Origin: Symbiodinium natans
Taxonomy: Eukaryota; Sar; Dinophyceae; Suessiales; Symbiodiniaceae
DNA: 64,000 nucleotides
Assembly: GCA_905221605.1 (NCBI GenBank)
Contig: CAJNDS010000202.1
Coordinates: forward strand, 248,001-312,000
Direction: 5' to 3'
Shown one piece after another: positions 25,231-37,509 of the stretch. Below the pieces are notes generated by a model, which saw nothing but the letters and a program-made list of their open reading frames with translations, searched no databases and was not told the DNA's origin. The translations under genes and the position numbers were made by a program. The first letter of the stretch is position 1, and each line of letters begins with the position of its first letter.

Positions 25231-26867
25231 CTCAAGCCCTCTAAACTTGAAGGTTCGCGCTTCGCGGGTTTAGAGTTTAGGGTCACCCGTACTCCCTCTA
25301 TATGGGCTAGGCCACAAGATGTGTGATTCTCTTGGGAATTCAGGCTGCCTACTGGGTTGTGCGTTTGGGACTTTTTGTAAGGGATCGGAATGAAGGCTTG
25401 GGTTCAAAATTCGACTAGGAAGCCCTAAGGCCGAAACCCACACCGGAGATTTCAGTTACCCTTCCCTTGCCATCCACCAGATTCTGTTTCGGTGGGGGGG
25501 GGGGGGGGGCGAGCCCTCTCAATCATCAGACCTTTTTTTGACTCCAGGCTCAGCCATCAGACCTAAACCCGAAACCCGGATTAAGATCTTAGGTCCGACT
25601 TGTTGAGGACACAGCTGCCCGTCCGGCTGCTTGAAGCCTTTGCCACAACTTTGAGCTACCGCTCTGTCAACGACGCGTTGGTAGTTCTCCAAATTAGGGT
25701 CCCCGTTTAGGTCCCCTATGTAGTACGGCACCCTTAAAGAAGGACTCCCCAAAGGGACCATCGTTTAGAATAAACCCTAAACCCTAACCCCTACACCCTA
25801 AACCCTAAACCCGTATGCCTGCTGCATGTTTAGGGAAGGGTGGTGTGTCTCCTCCAGGCCACTAAAAAAAAACTTACACCTCACGGCTGCCTTGCAGCCC
25901 AAAGTTCCACATGGTGGGTTGTACGAAAATACGGGACACCGACAATAGAATTTCAAATAGTAGGATTCCCAAATAAGAATTTCCCTTCTAATCAGGTGCC
26001 ATTTAATTTCGGAACCATGCAATGAGCTGTACTTAGCGCAAAAAATACCCTCATTCTTGCCCTCATCATGGCAACTGAAGTGGAACGTGCACGCCAGAAC
26101 TCTCAACAAGCCTATTCCGGACCCTTACAGAAGGAAGAGGGCTACCCCCCGTATATACCCTTTACAAATTAAGGGCCCATACATCAGAACCCTGTAAGGG
26201 AGGCAAGGAACCACATTACGCGCCCTTGAAACTACCCTTCTAGACAGGGAGCACCGAGGAGATGGTTGTGTGCGTGTAGAAAAGCTCGTCGACGGGGACC
26301 TTGGAAGCTGTTTAAGGTTTTAGGGTTCAGGGCTTGGGGTTCTAGGGTTTAGGGTTTAGGGTTCAGGGTCCAGGGCTTGGGGTTTTAGGGGTCTCGGGTT
26401 TTAGGGTTCAGGGTTTTAGGCTTGAGGGTTTTCAGGGTTTAGGTACACTGAAGCACTGACACCCTCAGAGTTTGTAGAAGTAGGGGTTTTGGGCTTATGG
26501 CAGTCTTGGCCTTGTTGGGGACTTTGGGACTTTATGGCTTCGGCCCGAGTTCAATGTGTTTGCAGCTTGAGAAGCTGAATACCTTCAACTTCGGACCCCG
26601 CCACTGCACGACTTCTCTGACCTACAGCCCCCCCCCCCCCCTCCCCCCACAAATCAAAAAAACTTTGAAGCCCCGAAGCCTCCAGACTCCTAAGCCATAT
26701 ACTCCCTGTAGAACCATCCAAAGATTAGACATGCAAACAAGCAAAGCTCCTAAGGAAGACTCTAGTCCCCCATAAATGCGTGACAGACTCCACAAACAAA
26801 CTGAGGAGTGCATATATGATGTATATTATGCAAAACAAAGTTCAGCTAGTGACAGTACAATACTCCT

Positions 26868-26958
26868 CTTAGAACCCTACAAAACACAACATATTTAACA
26901 TCCTCTTGGGTTTTATACAAACAAAAAAATCATTCCCAAGCGGGATATAGAGTAGGGC
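26868..26958. mobile_element. MITE-like element, family E
   Basis: Contains CATCCTCTTGGGTTTTATAC and ends near GGGATATAGAGTAG. Its sister is 49331-49428, which lies between direct repeats inside a reading frame. The two copies share most of about 90 bp. Confidence 0.65.
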
Positions 26959-27689
26959 GTATGCACCCTTACGATTGCACGGACGTGGACAGTCCCGCGC
27001 GGCCTGGGGGCTTCGACTCTCACCCTCGCAGGCGAGGTTGATGTAAACCCGAAACCCCAATTTTGGAGTCAGGGCTCCGGATTTAGTGGCCCAGCGCTTG
27101 TAAACCCTAAAACCCCTTTTGCAAACCCTACACCCTATACGTACTTATGAAACTTGTAGCCCTAAACCCTAAACCCTAAATCCTAAATCCAGGCCTCTGA
27201 AGTCTGCCGGGTAAGTATGCTGACACACAGGCGCGAGGCACAAATCCTAAACCCTAAACTCCTAAACCGGGTCAGCATGTTAAGCCGCTCAGGCCCGAGC
27301 CAGGTACTCCCAAGAAGAGCGATCCGACCAGATGCCGCTTCCGTACAGGGCCTGGGTCTAGTGTTTAGGGTTTTTAAATAGGGTTTAGGGTTTAGGGTTT
27401 AGGGGTGGTTTGCAAATTTTTTCAAAAGCATCATCACAATGCCCGGACTTCTGTGGACTTCGGTGGCTTTGTTTTTTCCCCCACATCAAGCAAGCACCCC
27501 TCGACCTCAAGCCAATGCAACTGCGCGGGTCGACGTGCCACGGTTCTTGCTGAAATTGTCTTCAGAAGCTTCAATTGCTGTGGGAGCTGAGTCTGAGACC
27601 TCCCGACTCCGCTAAATGTGTATCTTGGGTTGTGCTGAGGGCTCCAGGCATGGAGGACCCCTACCTTTGCTTCCCCCTCTACTTGGTGA

Positions 27690-27785
27690 CGATTCTGTGG
27701 AAGTGGTCAGGTGATTCCGAAGCGAGAACATGGCCTGACACCGGCACTTCCTCATGCGCCGCATTGGCCGAATGATCCAAGTCTT
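27690..27785 (-). CDS. Candidate exon, unrecognised protein
   Basis: A minus-strand frame reads DHSANAAHEEVPVSGHVLAS then ESPDHFHRIVTK, ending at a possible GTAGAG donor; a TAAG acceptor precedes it. Composition is strongly protein-like and no repeat is involved. Function unknown. Confidence 0.4.
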
Positions 27786-28434
27786 ACCACGCTTTTTTGA
27801 CCGCATAAGTAGCAAAGACGCATCCATATTTGAATCGAGCAGTTTCGGGTAGTCAGTTCTGCTGTGAGTTCTACATAGTTCTACCTACTAGGGGATCCCT
27901 GTTTTAAACAAGAGGTTTGAGACTGACCTCGGCCCATGGACGCACAACTCCCTCCCAAGAGTGTAACCGGCCTACCCACTCTAACCCATGAAAACAAGAC
28001 CCTACTAGGGACCCTGGATCTTCTTCCCCTACATAACCCCTATATATACCGCAAAATAGCCCCTATATACAAAGTAGCCCCAAAATAGCCCCCAAATAAC
28101 CTGAGAAGGCTCCCTCCTTTGGTTGCAAAGAGCTCTATCCCGGTGCTGGAACTGCAGCCAAGCATCCTCTGGTCCTCCATTCTCGTAGAAGATTCCTGAC
28201 GCAGCTGGTGTGCCCCGCAGCTCGTTTAGGGTTTAGGGAACCCATATGGTAAGATGCATTCCGGAATCAAGGGATAAACCTTACACTGCTCCGCGCACGA
28301 GGATTTGGGGACCTTTCCCACTCCTGAAGCGTTACCCAGAGTTCAACATAAGGAAGGCACCCCTTAAGCTCTTATAGTACCTAAACCCTAAACCCTAAAC
28401 CCTTATTCTGTGAGTACCATGTGTTCCTGTCAAG

Positions 28435-29130
28435 TCAACAAGACCATGGAGTGAGCTTCTGGTCCTCAGAGTCAGGGTAGAAGCAGCCAAGTATCTCTAG
28501 GTTGCCTAGAAAACGAATAGTCCACACGGTGCCTCTAGGGTAGATCAAGGAACAGAAGATATTTCTTGGGAATCGAAGGGTGAATTTTGCAGCCGGAGAC
28601 GACTGGCGGAGACTATCCCAAAATAGCACTGCATCATCTTGCATCGCAAGTCTTTAACATTCAATAGACCCTACATGTTGTCTGGGAGGCGGGTACTGTT
28701 AGAGGGTGTGAGTACCCAATACATTCGAAAGACGACGTTGCAGACATCGGAATATAGCCTCCTCCTTTGAAGAACAAGAGTTCCCAATCCTCGCCCCCAA
28801 CATTACCCTGCCCCCCCCCCCCTCCCCACATTATAAATATTCCGTCATCATCTAAAGTATGATTCCTTCACTAATTTGTTTTGGGGGTGTGCAGAGGAGA
28901 TTGCTTAACCAGCCCTGGGGCTACAAAGAAAGGTCGGGAACCTACTGAACAACGGTTACTTGTAGATTTCTACAGGTTATGTGTGGAGGTACAAACAGTT
29001 AGCTTAACCCAGGTAAAGATGCGTAACACACTGCACGCAACCATCCCAGCACCGCTCCAGAAATCAATTGTTCTTGCCGCCGCGGGGCGCCACAAGACTT
29101 CGACAACCTCTTTCCTTAGCACGGGCGGGT
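28435..29130 (-). CDS. Candidate two-exon segment, unrecognised protein
   Basis: Two protein-like stretches on the minus strand: about 29125-29035 (KEVVEVLWRPAAARTIDFWS, then GAGMVAC with a GTGTGT donor candidate) and 28644-28435 (DDAVLFWDSLRQSSPAAKFT, RFPRNIFCSLIYPRGTVWTI, FLGNLEILGCFYPDSEDQKL), which ends at a stop. They may belong to one gene, with the coiled-coil exon at 29463-30113 upstream. No family recognised. Confidence 0.42.
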
Positions 29131-29462
29131 TAGGGTCAACTTAAGGAACCCTTCAAACAAGGAAGAGCCATTGCATGGTTTTGTAGATGCTGTTTAAGAG
29201 GCTTGGCATTTTAGGCTGGGGTTCAGGCTAGGGTCAGGGGGGTGGGTTGTCCCAAGGGTCCGGAGATGCTCTTGAGATCCGAAACTGCCAAGGGCTCTGA
29301 CACGTAAAAACCCTTTTGCAACAGGCTTCGTACTTCGCCTGGCTCGCACTCGCAGGGCCTGTTCTCTGAACAAGGCAAGCAAGGAAGTATCTGAAAAAAC
29401 AACAACAAGAGAAAATGCATGTTCTAGCAGCGGCTACACTGAATTGGGAGGTCTCGCCGGCA

Positions 29463-30113
29463 TCACGCGTCTTGGCCCTCAGCATCATCTTCGGGTTGCA
29501 TGGCTCGATCTCGCCACTCGTCTTGAGCTTGTCGTTCAGCACGTCTCCGTAATTTTGCCTCTCGTCTTCTCTGATAGTGCTGTTCTCGGAGGAGCTCAAG
29601 GGGCAGAGTCTCGCGTGAAGAAAAGGAACAGCACGTGTCGGCACGATCACTATGCCATCCCACTGGCTTGTCTGGCACCGAGGAAGGAGGTGGATTGCAA
29701 TACTTGTCTGATTGCAGGGCCTCCTCCAGGTGGTATACCTCTGATTGCAGCTTCTGAATGAGAGCGTCCTGCTGTTTTGCCATTTCCTCAGCTTGCGCGA
29801 ACTGCACTCTAACCTGGCTCATTACATCGTCCATGAGAGTTCGGCATTGAACTTCCGTGATGATGTTGGCCTCGGTTTGTGTGGATTGTGGAAGCGTCCT
29901 TTGCTCACTAACCATGATGGCATCGTACAGTCTGATCTCAGAAGATCCGGGAAGCAGAAAAGGCGCAACAGCATCATCTCGCACAGAGTACTCAGCGGTC
30001 AGAGCATACAGGGCGGAACCCAAATGATCCACCACCTGCTGTTCCTTCAGCCTGCGAGAAAGTCGGAGCGAGAATCCGAGGGAAGATGCTAGTTTCCTGC
30101 GATTGCTCTCCAT
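29463..30113 (-). CDS. Coiled-coil hypothetical protein, 216 residues
   Basis: A single uninterrupted frame from an ATG (MESNRRKLASSLGFSLRLSR) to a TGA. A Glu/Gln/Lys-rich central part (about residues 85-140, containing AQAEEMAKQQDALIQKLQSE) has the heptad look of a coiled coil. A highly charged Arg/Glu-rich segment (REQHYQRRREAKLRRRAERQ) precedes an acidic C-terminus (QPEDDAEGQDA). No enzymatic motif seen. It could be a complete one-exon gene or the large exon of the transcript continuing to 28435. Probably structural or scaffold-like; this is inference from composition. Confidence 0.6.
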   Translation of the reverse strand: MESNRRKLASSLGFSLRLSRRLKEQQVVDHLGSALYALTAEYSVRDDAVAPFLLPGSSEIRLYDAIMVSEQRTLPQSTQTEANIITEVQCRTLMDDVMSQVRVQFAQAEEMAKQQDALIQKLQSEVYHLEEALQSDKYCNPPPSSVPDKPVGWHSDRADTCCSFSSRETLPLELLREQHYQRRREAKLRRRAERQAQDEWRDRAMQPEDDAEGQDA

Positions 30114-30410
30114 GGAAGCTCACGGGTACTTGCACTCAATTGGGCTGCCCATTTGGACCTCGTAGCAAAATGGCTCCTAAACCCTTAATTACTAAGCCCT
30201 AAATTACTAAACCCTAAACCCTAAACCCATTAAACCCTATTAAACCCTAAACCCTATTAAACCCTAAACCCAATCCCCAATCAACTTGCGTGCGCTTCTG
30301 TCCCAGAGTCGGTCCAGTCAGGTTGCTTGGGAATGGATCCATCATCGACTTGGCCATGCTTGCGCGAACCTGAACGGTGAGCCCCGAAACATAAAAAAAA
30401 AAAAAAAAAA

Positions 30411-30560
30411 AAAAAACTATTCTTCCTGATGAGCTGGAAGGGCAATATGGGGATTGTGAAACATAAAAAACTATTCTTCCTGATGAGCTGGAAGGGTAAC
30501 ATTATGGGGATTGTGAATTATCTTCTTGTGGGGGGTTCTTAAGCAAGTAGTAGTGAGGGT
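30411..30560. mobile_element. MITE-like element, family G, with internal duplication
   Basis: CTATTCTTCCTGATGAGCTG appears twice (30418 and 30471), followed by GGGGGTTCTTAAGCAAGTAG. A shorter relative lies at 30886-30970 and a third, telomere-interrupted copy at 49530-49712. Confidence 0.55.
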
Positions 30561-31214
30561 GTGAAATAAGTTTTACTTCGAGCATCCCCACCTTGATCCT
30601 CGTGAACAAGAAAGGAGGCAAATAAGAGGCTCAAACAAAGACACATTGATTCAACTACGCTTTCCTAGTTTTTGCTTGCAACTGGGGTTGGGCACTCCCA
30701 AGGAGTCTCTGGGATTGGGCACTCCAGGGAACCTCTGGAGTTGGGAGTTTGTCGGGTTGGGCACTCCAGGAGACTCTGGGGTTGGGCACTCCAGGGAGTC
30801 TCTAGGAGTAGACCGGGCGAGGAGAAGAGTTCCGGGCGAGGAGAAGAGTTGAGTTTAAAATCTAACAACCCCACCCCGAAGGTGGGGGAAATATTCTTCC
30901 TTATAAGGGTAATATGGGGATTATTAATTACATTCTTGTGGGATTTCTGAAGCACATAGTAGTGAGGGTATGGAAGAGGCCAGGGCGTGGGCAAAGATGC
31001 TCAAGTGCGAAGGGTTGGGCAGCGTGCGCGTTACTGTTAAACAGAAGCTGACACGTTGCTGCACATGTGCAGGGGTTCCTCAGTTAATCTCTACCATACA
31101 CCGCCCTTCAAAGCGGGATTTTTGCACGCGGCCCGGGCGAATCTCGCAACAAGGCGGCTTACATCTCGGCTTACATCTTGACGCCGAAGCTACTGCCGCC
31201 AAGCAGCCTGCCTG

Positions 31215-31290
31215 GTAACCTCGTCTGCAAGCACTTGGAAATCCTTGCGGACGTTTCCCACACTTTGAGGCCTGTCAGGGAGACTGCAAC
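31215..31290 (-). CDS. Candidate exon, unrecognised
   Basis: A minus-strand frame reads SLTGLKVWETSARISKCLQT and runs into a GTTACC donor. Short, but clean composition and outside repeats. Confidence 0.33.
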
Positions 31291-31689
31291 GGACAATCCT
31301 CAACCGCAAAGACGCTGCATCCGAGCACTACATCTTAGAGGTTTGGAGGAGAAAGCTTTGCATCGGAGCACGCAATCTTAGATTTGATAGGGGTTTGCTT
31401 TGCGGTTGTAGAACTGCATACGGTTTAGGCCTACATCTTCATCCCGCCCACCTCGTGCCGGCCGGGGCGCTGAGGCTGCGCCTCGGAGCCCGCGGGCGCT
31501 GGAGGTCACGGCCGGGCGCCCGCGTGCTCGGGCCGGCAAAGGCGCCGGGCCCTGCACCAACCTCGGTGGCTTCCTGTAAAGCCCTCTAAAAAGATATGCT
31601 CCTTATAATTAAGTCCCAGAATAAAGAACAATGTACAGCATGGAGCGTTAAAAAAAAAAAACTCCAATGGGCCAATACCTAGCAACAGC

Positions 31690-32053
31690 CTGACCTCCGG
31701 ATCCGGATCCGATTCCAGTAGTACCACCTCCGGCACCAGCTCTGGCACCACCTCCGGCACCGGCTCCAGCACCGGCTCCAGCACCGGCTCCAGCACCAGC
31801 TCCGCTTTCCCAAGTTTCCGGTGCTGTTCCGGCTCCACTCCCTGCTGTTCCGGCTCCGGCTCCGGCTGCTGTTCCGGTTGCTGTTCCGGCTCCGGTTGCT
31901 GTCCCGGCTCCGGTTGTTTTTCCAGCCTCAGGCCTGCTTTTGCCAAAGCTGCCCCATCTTTCTTCGTCCGCTCCGGCTCCGGCTCCTCCTCCCTCTGGCG
32001 CTGCCTGCTCAGCACCGTGCGCGGATGATCCTGGGCCGCCACGACCACCTGCA
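31690..32053 (-). CDS. Candidate Glu/Pro/Gln-repeat exon
   Basis: After a GCATGCAG acceptor at about 32054 a minus-strand frame reads VVVAAQDHPRTVLSRQRQRE, then a low-complexity stretch of Glu-Pro-Gln repeats (EPEQQPEQQPEPEPEQQ) and VLEPVLEPVLEPVPEVVPEL. The DNA is a degenerate minisatellite of GGCTCCGGTTGCTGTTCC-type units, so the frame may be kept open by repetition. The first 40 codons are non-repetitive and more credible. Confidence 0.35.
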
Positions 32054-33395
32054 TGCAAAAGCAATCCAGCTTCACAAGCTTTGCCCGCTTGTGATTGAGG
32101 TGGAGAAACCCGGGATTCAGCATGCTATGTGTATATATTTATATAATATACACATGCATATATCTATATGTACACATCAATTTCTGCACGTGTATCTTCA
32201 ATCTCAAAGTTGCGGGTGTGCTTCAGATGCAGTAGCCTGAGCCCAACCTCTACATCACACATGCACATGAACGCCTAACCCCCCGCACTTGCTAAACTCA
32301 AAACAGGGAATGGGCTTGGGGTGCCGATGACGATTAAATCTTGCATAGAAATTAGACCCTCATAGAACTTGTGTAAGATTTCATTCCAAAGAAACCCCAG
32401 AAAACAGCTGGGAACGCAAGGAAAGTTTCCGCCCGGCGCCGCCTCCAGTCGCTCCTGAGCCTTGCGCTGTGGCACCCTCTGGGGCCTGGCTGTCCGCGCC
32501 GGCGCCCCTGGCCGCGCCGCCGGTGCCGCCCTGGGGCTTTAGCCCAAAAGGAACCGGAACCCAAACCCTTTAAAAACCTAAGCCCTGAAATTTCCTGCCT
32601 ACTGTTTTCCTCATCCCAAGTGTAGTTGCTTAGGGATTGCATCCTGTTTGCTTCAAGCCCTAACACCCCAGTCCACATACTGCCTGCCCACCACCACCGC
32701 CGCCGCCACCGTGGCCGTGGCTTCGGGCGTGGCCTTCGCACACTCTATGTTTACGAAAAATGAGGAGATTTAGGGTTTAGGGGTGGATTTAGGGTGTATG
32801 TTAAGGCTTTATCGAGTCCTTCTTGGAGTTCAGCATGTTTAGGAAAAGTGAACTCTTTGTGGTCGAAATAAACTTTCTGCGATATATGGGGCTTTTTGTG
32901 CAGTGGCGTATACTATGGCCTTAGTGCATTAGGCTGCTCACCGCTGGTGGAGGGGGTTGTGAAGTTTCAGGTTGGATGTTGCAAAAGGCTTCGTGGTTGC
33001 ACGGGCACAAGCCTTACTCTGGGACCCGAGAGGCCTGGCGGCATTCTGGGTTTTTTGTTGGTTGGGAAACTGGGCTACAGGAGTTTTCCCTCCGGGGGGA
33101 TTCGGGACCGCGGTTTCGTGACCAGGTTCGACACTCTGGCAACTTCTCGTGTCAGGTGCGTGGAATCTTCTGGAATAATCCTGGCAGTGTCGAGTCGAGG
33201 GTCAGGTTTCGAAGGAAGTAGCCCAAAGGTTTGTGGACTTTGGATTGAAGGGGGCAGGTGGCACCTCAAGACTCAACCACAAAAAACCCTAAGCCCGAAA
33301 CAGCACCAAAATGGCCACCCAAAAATCCGAACTCACCAGCCAAACGCGCCTGTAAGCTACGAAGCCGTGCCAAGCCTGAATTCGCCTGCAACGAC

Positions 33396-33542
33396 CTACC
33401 TCTTGGTAGCCCAGTAAACATATTGTAATAAGGGCCTTTTTTTTTTTTTTTGGGGGGGGGGGGGGGTGGTTTACAATATGCGTGACCTTGAAGCAAAAAA
33501 CGGAACAGGGTACCACAGGGGGGGGGGGGGTGGTGCCAAAGA
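33396..33542. mobile_element. MITE-like element, family F
   Basis: Starts TTGGTAGCCCAGTAAACATA and ends near GGGTACCACAGGGG/GTGGTGCCA, with AATAAGGGC near one end as in the copies at 48174-48290, 50198-50374, 50486-50632 and 56108-56212. Here the centre contains poly-T and poly-G tracts. On the minus strand it is flanked by short candidate exons (about 33650-33545 with a TTCAG|GTCTTT donor and about 33377-33325 reading RIQAWHGFVAYRRVW before GTGAGT), consistent with an intronic position. Confidence 0.6.
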
Positions 33543-33654
33543 CCTGAAGCATCCCGCAGGATCACAGCCTTGTTGACTGGTCTCATCGTGCTCGCCATGT
33601 TGCCCCTGCTCTCTTTGCTGACCTCAGCTTGAGGAAGACTGCTTGGAGCTTGAT

Positions 33655-33776
33655 GGTACTTATTAACCAATTACAACTGTACTTATAACCCACTGTTAAG
33701 CCCCTTAAGTGCCCCAATATGGTTTTTAAGTACAGTCAGAAGTGGCTAGTAACTACCATGAACCTCCAAGTATCGA
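33655..33776. mobile_element. MITE-like element, family I
   Basis: Shares TACTTATAACC, TAGTAACTACCATGAACCTCCA-like ends and a central CCCCTTAAG with the copy at 54269-54391 (GGTTATAAGTACCCATGAACC). Palindromic layout, no coding capacity. Confidence 0.55.
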
Positions 33777-34463
33777 CTCTGGGATTATTGAGCTTTCGGC
33801 CTTTGTGAGGGCACTGGGCTTTCACAGGCAATGAGCCGAATGGCCCCTAACAGGGTTCCACAGCAGGCCACCTTGAACTCCCCCAACCCTTTGGATTCCG
33901 ACAACCCAAAAGTCAAGCCCGGACAGAGGTTCCAGGGTACCCCTGACCTTCCTGCTTAACGAAAAGGGACTCGGCTCCTGTCAAGCCCTGCACCTCGCCT
34001 GCCTGGAGGAAACTGCGCTGGGATTTTGGCTTAGACCCTTAGACCTTATATAGTCCTTAGGGCTCAGGGATTTAAAACTTAGGGCTTACAGCTTCGGGGC
34101 GTAGTAGGGGCTTAGGGCCTGTAGGGGCTAAGGGTCCTACGGTGCACCCCAAACATGAAACCGCACACCGCGCGCGCCCGGCTTGCTGCTGGGCGGCTGC
34201 CCGGGCCGGCACCCTTCACACAGGGATCTGCTGGGCCTAGGCAGCAGGCTTCCATGCTGTGTTGACTCTTTACCTTAAACCTCTCGAAACCTAGACCCCC
34301 AAAGCCTAAATCTCAAAACCCTCAGACCCCTCAGTCGAACCTTTTTGAGAAATAAGATCAAGAATCCATCGAGGGTTTGGGGTTGCAATCGGTTTGGGGA
34401 TGCTAGGCTAGGGCAAAAGGCCCGAAAAAGCAAGACATGTTACTTCACATGGTGAGGTATATG

Positions 34464-34571
34464 GGGGTTTACGAAAGTAAGGGACCCCTAATCTAGTCCC
34501 CAAATAGTAAGATCTCCTTATAATGAGGACCCCTAATAAGGTACCCCCCTAATAAATATCGTAACCCCCCA
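34464..34571. mobile_element. MITE-like element, family D
   Basis: Begins GGGGGTTTACGAAAGTAAGG and ends AATATCGTAACCCCCC; inverted ends about 108 bp apart. A clean copy without telomeric insert, useful for comparison with 50837-50951. Confidence 0.7.
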
Positions 34572-35606
34572 TATGTACTGAAGGGGAGTACCATGGTCAC
34601 CGCTACAAAAAAATTAAAATGCCGAGCCTATGGTCACCAATGAGTCAAAGAGGTAGTCGCAAAATGAGGAGCGTGCCAGCTCAAAGAATCTTCACAATTC
34701 AGAATTGAACGCCGTGACCTTTAAACCCTACACCCGAAACCCTAAACACCCCTAGACCCCTAACCCCTTGTTTTTCGAACCCAGACTCTTGAAGTCAGCT
34801 GGGAAAGGCCTTTGACAAACTTTCTGTCCAGGTAAACCACTGCAACTCTTTTGCTCCTATAAACCCTTTTTGCATCCAGGCTCTGTGTGAACCGGCGCTC
34901 TCCGAGCGGAGACTGGACTCCCATACCCTGAAACCCTAAAAGCCTGAAGCCCTAAACCCAAACCCCAAACCCTACTAGTACACTTGAGTGAATGCCCCAA
35001 ACCCGAAAATCTTAAACCCCAAGCACCGAAAAGGTCTGCACCTTTCACAGCTGAACACATGAACACACCAAGGTTTCAGGGCAGGAACTATAGAAACAAA
35101 TCAGGCGTAGGCGACTCAAGATTGAAAGACACAGCTAGACTGGGTATGTTGGGAGGGGCGTGGGACAAACAGTCCGACTTGACTCCAGGCATCATCCCGT
35201 CAAAGGCCCTAACCCCCCCCCCCCCCCAAAACCCTAAACCCAAAGCCCGAAACGCTAAAGCCTCCTTAAACCCTAAACCCTAAACCCTAAGCCCTCAGCC
35301 CTCAGCCCTTTGCATGTCCATCTCGCGCCTTGTCCAGCACCCGGGGAAGACTGTGGGTTCTGCCCGTTCCACGCGCCAGAGCCACCTCGTGTTCATGAAG
35401 ACCCTTGCAGGGTTTAGGGCTGTCTAGGGTTTAGGGTTTAGGGTTTAGGGTTAGGGTTTAGGGTTTAGGGTTTAGGGTTTTCGGTGTAGGGTTTAGGGTT
35501 TAGGGTTTTCGGTTTAGGGTCCAGTTTCCACTGTAACTGGGTCCTGCTAGGACGACGCTCAGGAATACGCAGCATTCCGATAATGTGCTGGACTACTAAG
35601 CTGAAC

Positions 35607-35711
35607 CTTGGGACGTTCCCTCCATATACTAACCGCCCTGAATAGGAATTAGAATAAGGGGGTACTGTAATCCCTACTAAGGACTGTTCGTATAAGGGGG
35701 AGCATCCCAAG
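35607..35711. mobile_element. MITE-like element, family B
   Basis: Inverted ends TTGGGACGTTCCCTCCATAT and ATAAGGGGGAGCATCCCAA. One of six copies in the window (others 42916-43025, 46019-46126, 47905-48081, 60733-60838, 61785-61877). Confidence 0.75.
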
Positions 35712-36494
35712 AACTGAACCTCCAAACTCCTTAAACACAACGGCTCTCCCGAGTTTACGCTCACAACGTCAACGGTTCATTGTTTTCGGGATGCTCCAGG
35801 GCTGATCGTGCTTAGGGTTTAGGGCTTTTAGGTTTAGGATGTTTAGGGTTTAGGGTGTTTAGGTTTTGGGTTCTCGAGGTTTTTTGGAGCCATGAGAGGA
35901 TACAGGTTCACCTGCAGATGCAACTTTTCCATCGCATATGTTTGACCCGTGACCTCATCAGCGCACATCACCCTATACTTCTAGTCCCTAATCCCTAAAC
36001 CTAAACTTCAAAACCCTAAACTTCAAAACTCTAAACTCCCTTCTCTCGACCTTACTCGGCTTCTACATTGCGCTCGCGCCTTCACCCCCCGGCTTCGGAG
36101 GACCGTGCGGTGTTAGGGCATGGAACTCCTTGGCGTCGGAGGGAGAGCGGGAAGCATCAAATCCCCTCTATGGGTTTTACCCAAAGGCTCCTATCTAGTA
36201 GCACATTTTGGGGGGGCAGTATACCAGAATCCCCCAGAACTAGCCCAAGAAGGAACTACATGGGAGCCTTCAGGTAGGCACTCTACAGCGATCCTACTTC
36301 CGTATACTTGCCGAGAACCGCTCAGGACATGCGTACAGGAAGAGGTGTCAGGCTACGAGATGCCGCATGGCTCTTGCTGCAGTTGAAGTGTCCTGGTGGC
36401 TGCGGCTGGTATCTGTACTCATCCCGGCTGCTTCAGCCACAGGTTTAGGGTTTAGGTTTAGGGTTTAGGGGTTTAGGGGTTTAGGGTTTAGGGT

Positions 36495-37260
36495 TGTCTC
36501 TCCAAGTCTCTGAGACAGGACGCACGGTGGGACGCTGGAGCTCTTCTTCCCGCTCCTCACAATGGAAAAGGTCTGCAGCAAAGTCGCAAGAGTGCTTCTG
36601 ACAGCTGTTTCTCCTAGAAGCCCTGTACTTGCCATAGACAGAGGATACATCGCGAGCAAAGAGCGTTTCGCCAATTCCATCCTCCCTTTAAGCCCCATAC
36701 TTCCACCCGGGGACCACAAATGGCTACCCAAGGGGCGAGCTGTCTGTCCACGAACCTTGGCTTCCCAAGTAACCATACATGGGTTCATATATACCGTGCA
36801 CTACCAGAAACAGGGGCATGCGGGCCCACTCTCGGTCCTAGAAGATTTTTTCGCAAGGCTTTCGTTGCACCTTCCTACGTGGCTGCCGTGGGGCCTTTGC
36901 AAATTGCCACCGTCACCTGCATCCGGCTCCTGCAAGGCTTCTGAGGGCTTCGATTGGCTTCAAGGGGTCTGGGACTCCAGGGTCTGAAACAGTTTGTGCC
37001 CGTAGCCCCGCGGATTCTGATGCTTGGGCCCCACACCCCAAAGCCCAAAACCCGAACAAAAGTGGCCTTGAACCCCGACCCTGAGGGAGGCTTCAAAGGT
37101 TAAGAGGCCAAGAGTGTTCCCTGCATCTCCGGCAACAAGGAAGGGTTGAAAGGTTCAGGGGCGAAAAATGTGTTCCCTGCATCTCCGTCCTCGTCGCTCG
37201 CGCTCAGCCCGTCATCCTCGCCCGGCTCGTCCCGCGGAGGGCGTGCGGGGCCATTGGCTG
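36495..37260 (-). CDS. Multi-exon hypothetical protein, acidic N-terminal segment
   Basis: Three minus-strand exons read cleanly: about 37260-37170 (RDEPGEDDGLSASDEDGDAG, acidic), 36983-36917 (GVPDPLKPIEALRSLAGAGC; edges GTTTCAG| and GATGCAG|GTGACGG) and about 36700-36495 (GETLFARDVSSVYGKYRASR, CQKHSCDFAADLFHCEEREE). The last exon runs directly into a telomeric block at 36440-36495. None starts with ATG, so they are invisible to a start-based search. No family recognised. The plus strand also carries a 141-codon frame at 36562-36987, which I consider the shadow. Confidence 0.5.
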
Positions 37261-37303
37261 CCCGGGCCTGGGGGGGGGGGGGGTTGGGGTTTGGGGTTTA
37301 GGG

Positions 37304-37403
37304 NNNNNNNNNNNNNNNNNNNNNNNNNNNNNNNNNNNNNNNNNNNNNNNNNNNNNNNNNNNNNNNNNNNNNNNNNNNNNNNNNNNNNNNNNNNNNNNNN
37401 NNN
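37304..37403. other. Assembly gap (100 N)
   Basis: Exactly 100 N, flanked on both sides by poly-G and TTTAGGG-like repeat, so the join is uncertain in length and possibly in order. Confidence 0.99.
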
Positions 37404-37509
37404 GGGGGGGGGGGGGGTTAGGGTTTGGGGTTTAGGGTTAGGGTTTGAGGGTTTAGGGTTTTAGGGTTGGGGTTTAGGGTTTGGCGCTTGGGTATTAAGG
37501 TTTAGGGGT

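Noticed and set aside
31648-32064. Gly-Ala repeat frame
   Set aside because: Alternate frame of the GGCTCC-type minisatellite; the Glu/Pro frame has a credible non-repetitive beginning instead.
33295-33320. Possible spliced-leader relic (GGCCATTTTGGTGC on the minus strand)
   Set aside because: Only a short partial resemblance to the dinoflagellate spliced leader, without its CCGTAG start or CTCAAG end.
36562-36987. A 141-codon plus-strand frame
   Set aside because: The minus strand over the same DNA gives better peptides with matching splice sites (EDGIGETLFARDV and others), so this is taken as the antisense shadow.
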